From: Sabulicella glaciei | GTDB lineage: Bacteria > Pseudomonadota > Alphaproteobacteria > Acetobacterales > Acetobacteraceae | Direction of reading: 5' to 3' | Assembly: GCF_026183895.1 (NCBI RefSeq) | Contig: NZ_JAPFQI010000005.1 | Location: 124,001-188,000 of the forward strand | DNA length: 64,000 nt | Shown here: positions 60,862-64,000 of the stretch, piece by piece | How the letters are laid out: every line of letters starts with the position of its first letter | Numbering within the stretch: position 1 is the stretch's first letter | Notes under the pieces: model-generated | What the model saw: the letters and a program-made list of their open reading frames with translations, nothing else | Told to the model about the DNA's origin: nothing | Databases searched by the model: none | Program-made: the position numbers and the translations under genes

Positions 60862-61635
60862 TTAGCGCCGCAATTCCATCTGGATCGGCCCCTCGCGCTC
60901 GCCATTGGCGAACTGGTCCACCATGGCGTTGCCGGTGTGGCCCAGCGTCTCGGCGGGGCCGCTCCAGACGATGCGGCCCTTGTGGATCATCGCCGCCGTG
61001 TCGCCGATGCGCCGCGCGCTCGCCATGTCGTGGGTGATGGACAGCGCGGTGGCGCCCAGGCGCCGCACGCAATCGACGATCAGCCCGTCGATCACCGCGC
61101 CCATGATGGGGTCCAGTCCCGTGGTGGGCTCATCGAAGAAGATGATGTCGGGGCGCGCGGCGATGGCGCGGGCCAGGGCCACGCGCTTCTGCATCCCGCC
61201 CGACAGCTCCGCCGGGGACAGCTCGCCGACCGTGGCGGCGAGACCCACCTGCGCCAGCGCCTCGGCCGCCACGTCGCGCGCCTGGGCGCGCGTGACGCGC
61301 TTCTGCGCCAGCAGCTTGAAGCACACGTTCTCCCAGACGGGCAGGCTGTCGAACAGCGCACCGTTCTGGAACAGCATCCCCGTGCGGTCGAGCAGTGCGG
61401 CGCGCTCGGCGCGCGACATGCGCGTGACGTCCTGCCCGTCCACCTCGATCAGGCCCTCGTCTGGGGAAAGCAGGCCAAGGATGCACTTGATCGTCACCGA
61501 CTTGCCGGAGCCGGAGCCGCCCAGCACCACGGTGGAATGGCCGGCCACGACGTCGAGGTCCACGCCGTCCAGCACCTGCTTCGCGCCGAACGCCTTGCGC
61601 AGCCCGCGCAGGCGGATGCGAGGGGTCGCGCTCAC
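60862..61635 (-). CDS. mlaF: MlaF-like ABC transporter ATPase
   Basis: The product is 257 residues. Walker A is GGSGSGKSV, the signature is LSGGMQKRVALARAIA (the M after GG is typical of MlaF) and Walker B is IIFFDEPTTGLDP. FQNGALFDSLPVWENV also matches Mla-type ATPases. It powers phospholipid movement between the membranes with MlaE. The GTG start at 61635 overlaps mlaE. No MlaD (MCE) or MlaC gene follows, so these lie elsewhere. Confidence 0.87.
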   Translation of the reverse strand: MSATPRIRLRGLRKAFGAKQVLDGVDLDVVAGHSTVVLGGSGSGKSVTIKCILGLLSPDEGLIEVDGQDVTRMSRAERAALLDRTGMLFQNGALFDSLPVWENVCFKLLAQKRVTRAQARDVAAEALAQVGLAATVGELSPAELSGGMQKRVALARAIAARPDIIFFDEPTTGLDPIMGAVIDGLIVDCVRRLGATALSITHDMASARRIGDTAAMIHKGRIVWSGPAETLGHTGNAMVDQFANGEREGPIQMELRR

Positions 61636-62414
61636 GAGAAGAAGGCCGCCGTCAGCAGGTAGTCGAAGGCGAGGATGAGGATGGAGGCGGCGACCACGGC
61701 GCGCGTCGTCGCCTGTCCTACGCCCTGCGCGCCCCCGCGCGAGGCATAGCCGCACCAGCACCCCATCAGCGCGATCACGAAGCCGAACACCGCCGCCTTC
61801 ACCAGGCCGGAGATGACGTCCATCGGCTGCAGGATGTCCCAGGCATTGGACAGGAAGGTCTGCGGCACGAAGCCGAGCTTGAGCACGCCGACCAGGAACC
61901 CGCCCATCACGCCCAGGATATCCGCGATCAGCACCAGCAGCGGCAGCGCGAGCGTCCCGGCCAGCAGCCGGGGCGCGACCAGGTACTTCATCGGGTCGGT
62001 GGAAAGCGTGGTCAGCGCGTCGATCTGGTCGGTGACGCGCATGGTGCCGATCTCGGCCGCCATGGCGGCGCCGATGCGCCCGGCCACCATCAGCCCGGCC
62101 AGCACGGGGCCCAGCTCGCGCGTCACGCTCAGCACGACGACGGAGGCGATGGCGCTCTCGGCGTTGAAGCGCGCGAAGCCGACATAGGATTGCAGCGCCA
62201 GCACCATGCCGGTGAACAGCGCGGTGAGCGCGACCACGGGCAGGGAGAAATAGGCGATCTCCACGAAATGGCGCGCGAACTGGCGCAGGAAGAAAGGCGG
62301 CCGCACGAGGTGCGACAGCGCCTCGGCGGCGAAGAGCGACACTTGGCCGAGGGCGCGCAGCAGCCCCAACACGGTGCGCCCGAGCAGGGCGACGAGATCC
62401 AGCGCGGCGGTCAT
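61632..62414 (-). CDS. mlaE: MlaE-like permease
   Basis: The product is 260 residues with about five membrane helices. VTRELGPVLAGLMVAGRIGAAMAAEIGTM is the MlaE/YrbE signature, here cited by its core LGPVLAGLMVAGRIG, and DALTTLSTDPMKYLVAPR follows. It forms the membrane channel of the lipid-asymmetry system. The ATG overlaps the alr stop (ATGA). Confidence 0.88.
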   Translation of the reverse strand: MTAALDLVALLGRTVLGLLRALGQVSLFAAEALSHLVRPPFFLRQFARHFVEIAYFSLPVVALTALFTGMVLALQSYVGFARFNAESAIASVVVLSVTRELGPVLAGLMVAGRIGAAMAAEIGTMRVTDQIDALTTLSTDPMKYLVAPRLLAGTLALPLLVLIADILGVMGGFLVGVLKLGFVPQTFLSNAWDILQPMDVISGLVKAAVFGFVIALMGCWCGYASRGGAQGVGQATTRAVVAASILILAFDYLLTAAFFS

Positions 62415-63457
62415 GCGCCCACATAGCCCCGCTGGAAGCGGCGGCCCAGCCGGGTCAGGATCTCGTAGCCGATCGTGCCGGCGGCGGCGGCCATGGCGTC
62501 CGCATCCCCCTCCGTCCCGATCACCTCCACGAGGTCGCCCGGGCGGGCCTCCGGGATGGCGGAGACGTCGAAGGTCATTAGGTCCATGGAGACCCGGCCC
62601 GCCAGCCTCGCCACCTTCCCATGCAGGAGGCCCTTGCCCCCGCCCTCCCAGGCGCGCGGGATGCCGTCCGCATAGCCGCCCGCCACGGTGGCGATGCGCG
62701 AAGGCGCCGTGGCGCGCCAGGCGGCGCCGTAGCCCACCGTCTCGCCGGGCCCGACCTCGCGGATCTGCAGGATGGGCAGGGCGAGGCGGATCACGTTCTC
62801 CATCGGGTTGGGCTGCCCAGGGGTCGGGTTCAGCCCGTAAAGGGCGGCGCCGGGCCGGGCGAGGTCGCTGCGGAAGCGCGGGCCGAGAAAGATCCCGGAG
62901 GAATTGGCAAGGGAGCGGGGAAGGGGTGGAAGGCGGGCGCAGGCCGCCTCGAAACGCTCCGCCTGGAGCGCGTTCAGCGGGTGGTCCGGCTCCTCCGCCA
63001 CGGTGAGGTGGGTCATGACGTAGCGCAGCCGCACGCGGTCGAGGCGGTGCGGCTCGGCGACCAGCGTGTCCAGCTCGGCGGGGGGCAGGCCGAGGCGGCT
63101 CATGCCAGTGTCGAGATGGAGGATCGCCTCGCCCTCATGCGCGGCGAGGTCCGCGAGGCTGTTCAGCACGGGGATGGTGCCCGGATGCTCCTCGCGCTGC
63201 GTGCCGGCGAACCCGTTCAGCACGGCGACGGTCGGCCCCTCGCCCAGGGCCTCGCGCAGCGCGTCCCCCTCGGCGGGCGTCGCGACGAAGAAGTGGCGGC
63301 AGCCGGCGGCGGCCAGGGCGGGGGCGACGCGCGCCGCCCCCAGCCCGTAGGCATCGGCCTTCACCACCGCAGCCACCGCCCCGCCATGGATCTCGCGCAG
63401 CCGGCGCCAGTTGCGCGCGACCGCGCCGAGGTCGATGGTCAGCCGGCCGGTGGACAT
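62411..63457 (-). CDS. alr: Alanine racemase
   Basis: The product is 348 residues, slightly short of the usual 360 or so. AVVKADAYGLGA contains the pyridoxal-phosphate Lys, and VGYGAAWRA the second catalytic Tyr. LANSSGIFLG and RPGAALYGLNP are family blocks, with GRVSMDLMTFDVS near the end. It supplies D-alanine for peptidoglycan. It starts one base after the dnaB stop. Confidence 0.88.
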   Translation of the reverse strand: MSTGRLTIDLGAVARNWRRLREIHGGAVAAVVKADAYGLGAARVAPALAAAGCRHFFVATPAEGDALREALGEGPTVAVLNGFAGTQREEHPGTIPVLNSLADLAAHEGEAILHLDTGMSRLGLPPAELDTLVAEPHRLDRVRLRYVMTHLTVAEEPDHPLNALQAERFEAACARLPPLPRSLANSSGIFLGPRFRSDLARPGAALYGLNPTPGQPNPMENVIRLALPILQIREVGPGETVGYGAAWRATAPSRIATVAGGYADGIPRAWEGGGKGLLHGKVARLAGRVSMDLMTFDVSAIPEARPGDLVEVIGTEGDADAMAAAAGTIGYEILTRLGRRFQRGYVGA

Positions 63458-63458
63458 G

Positions 63459-64000
63459 TCACTCCGCGTATTCGGGCGCGTGGTGCGTGTCCAGGTCGCC
63501 GAAGCGGGTGAACTCCGCCTCGAAGAACAGGGGGATGGTGCCGGTGGGGCCGTGGCGCTGCTTGGCGATGATCAGGTCGGCCTTGTTGTGGGCGCGCTCC
63601 ATGTCCTGCTGCCAGCGTTCCATGGCCTCGTGGTACTTCCCGTCATCGGTGAAGTTGGTGATCTTCGGCTCGCGCGCCTTCAGGTAGTACTCGTCGCGAT
63701 AGACGAACATCACGCAGTCGGCGTCCTGCTCGATCGAGCCGGATTCGCGAAGGTCGGACAGCTGCGGCCGCTTGTCCTCGCGCTGCTCCACCGCACGGGA
63801 CAGCTGGGACAGCGCCATGACGGGGATGTGCAGCTCCTTGGCGATGGCCTTCAGCCCCTGGGTGATCATGCTGATCTCCAGCACGCGCGATTCCGGCCGC
63901 GTGCCCACGGCGGGGCGCATGAGCTGGAGGTAGTCCACCACGATGAACTTCAGGCCGCGCGTGCGCTGGATGCGACGGCAGCGCGTGCGCAGCGCCGACA
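63459..64000 (-). CDS. dnaB: Replicative DNA helicase DnaB, 3' part
   Basis: About 180 C-terminal residues are visible; the frame is open to base 64000. VVDYLQLM is Walker B, and ALSQLSRAVEQREDKRPQLSDLRESGSIEQDAD, cited by its core SQLSRAVEQREDKRP, with KQRHGPTGT are classical DnaB helicase motifs (including the arginine finger region). DnaB unwinds DNA at the replication fork. The gene order dnaB-alr is common in alphaproteobacteria. Confidence 0.92.
   Translation of the reverse strand, partial: SALRTRCRRIQRTRGLKFIVVDYLQLMRPAVGTRPESRVLEISMITQGLKAIAKELHIPVMALSQLSRAVEQREDKRPQLSDLRESGSIEQDADCVMFVYRDEYYLKAREPKITNFTDDGKYHEAMERWQQDMERAHNKADLIIAKQRHGPTGTIPLFFEAEFTRFGDLDTHHAPEYAE

Noticed and set aside
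1-64000. tRNA, rRNA, CRISPR arrays, insertion sequences, prophage or attachment sites
   Set aside because: No cloverleaf, repeat-spacer series, transposase, integrase or flanking direct repeats were seen on reading either strand.

Overview
The window is gene-dense, very GC-rich bacterial chromosome. The genes lie in tight runs, often with overlapping ATGA, GTGA or TGATG junctions. Protein types and gene order point to an alphaproteobacterium, most likely a pigmented, Roseomonas-like member of the Acetobacteraceae. The pointers are three orphan tripartite-tricarboxylate (Bug/TctC) binding proteins, an alphaproteobacterial-type isocitrate dehydrogenase, a gloB-methyltransferase divergent pair, an hrcA/grpE neighbourhood, and dnaB-alr-mlaE-mlaF. 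The lineage is an inference; there is no rRNA here to confirm it.

Layout: (1) 1-2399, the end of a sarcosine-oxidase-like flavoenzyme and an acyl-CoA dehydrogenase. (2) 2477-11670, a compact operon for a C30 carotenoid made from squalene: two CrtN/CrtP-type desaturase/oxidases, an acyltransferase, a glycosyltransferase, a single-ORF fusion of HpnC and HpnD, HpnE, and an ALDH3-type aldehyde dehydrogenase. No squalene-hopene cyclase or crtB/crtI/crtE is nearby, so the squalene made here is probably meant for pigment. (3) 11690-16503 (minus), an ABC-type capsule exporter (lipoprotein, KpsM, KpsT, KpsE-like, KpsD-like) without sugar-synthesis genes. (4) 16591-24772, two short-chain dehydrogenases, an Uup-type ABC-F protein, small membrane proteins, a crotonase lacking both catalytic glutamates opposite a CaiB-type CoA transferase, a methyltransferase and a D-tartrate dehydratase. 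(5) 24810-29789, an organic-acid catabolic region: HpcH/HpaI aldolase, MarR regulator and Bug protein on one strand; D-lactate/glycolate-type FAD dehydrogenase and an MFS transporter on the other.

(6) 29897-33671, isocitrate dehydrogenase, a SirB1-like protein, a HIT protein, endonuclease III and a lone ACT-domain protein. (7) 33797-39502 (minus), a phosphonate-type transporter phnC-phnD-phnD-phnE-phnE with duplicated binding protein and permease, translationally coupled to hemW. (8) 39583-43614, a Bug protein, a small lipoprotein, a GNAT acetyltransferase, grpE, a CPBP protease and hrcA. (9) 43669-49104 (minus), a tripartite heavy-metal RND efflux set. (10) 49159-55432, ydfG, coaBC, dut, a PEGA-like lipoprotein, gloB, GST, DUF985 cupin and methyltransferases. 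(11) 55490-64000, a third Bug protein, an SPW membrane protein, an erythromycin-esterase-family enzyme, an FkbM methyltransferase, an EamA exporter coupled to a tandem YCII protein, mlaF/mlaE, alr and the 3' end of dnaB.

The most notable points are the HpnC-HpnD fusion inside a self-contained C30 pigment operon, the doubled phosphonate transporter coupled to hemW, a CoaBC with Glu in place of the flavin-domain cysteine, and the crotonase without catalytic glutamates. I saw no tRNA, rRNA, CRISPR array, insertion sequence or prophage. No intergenic gap exceeds about 240 bases.
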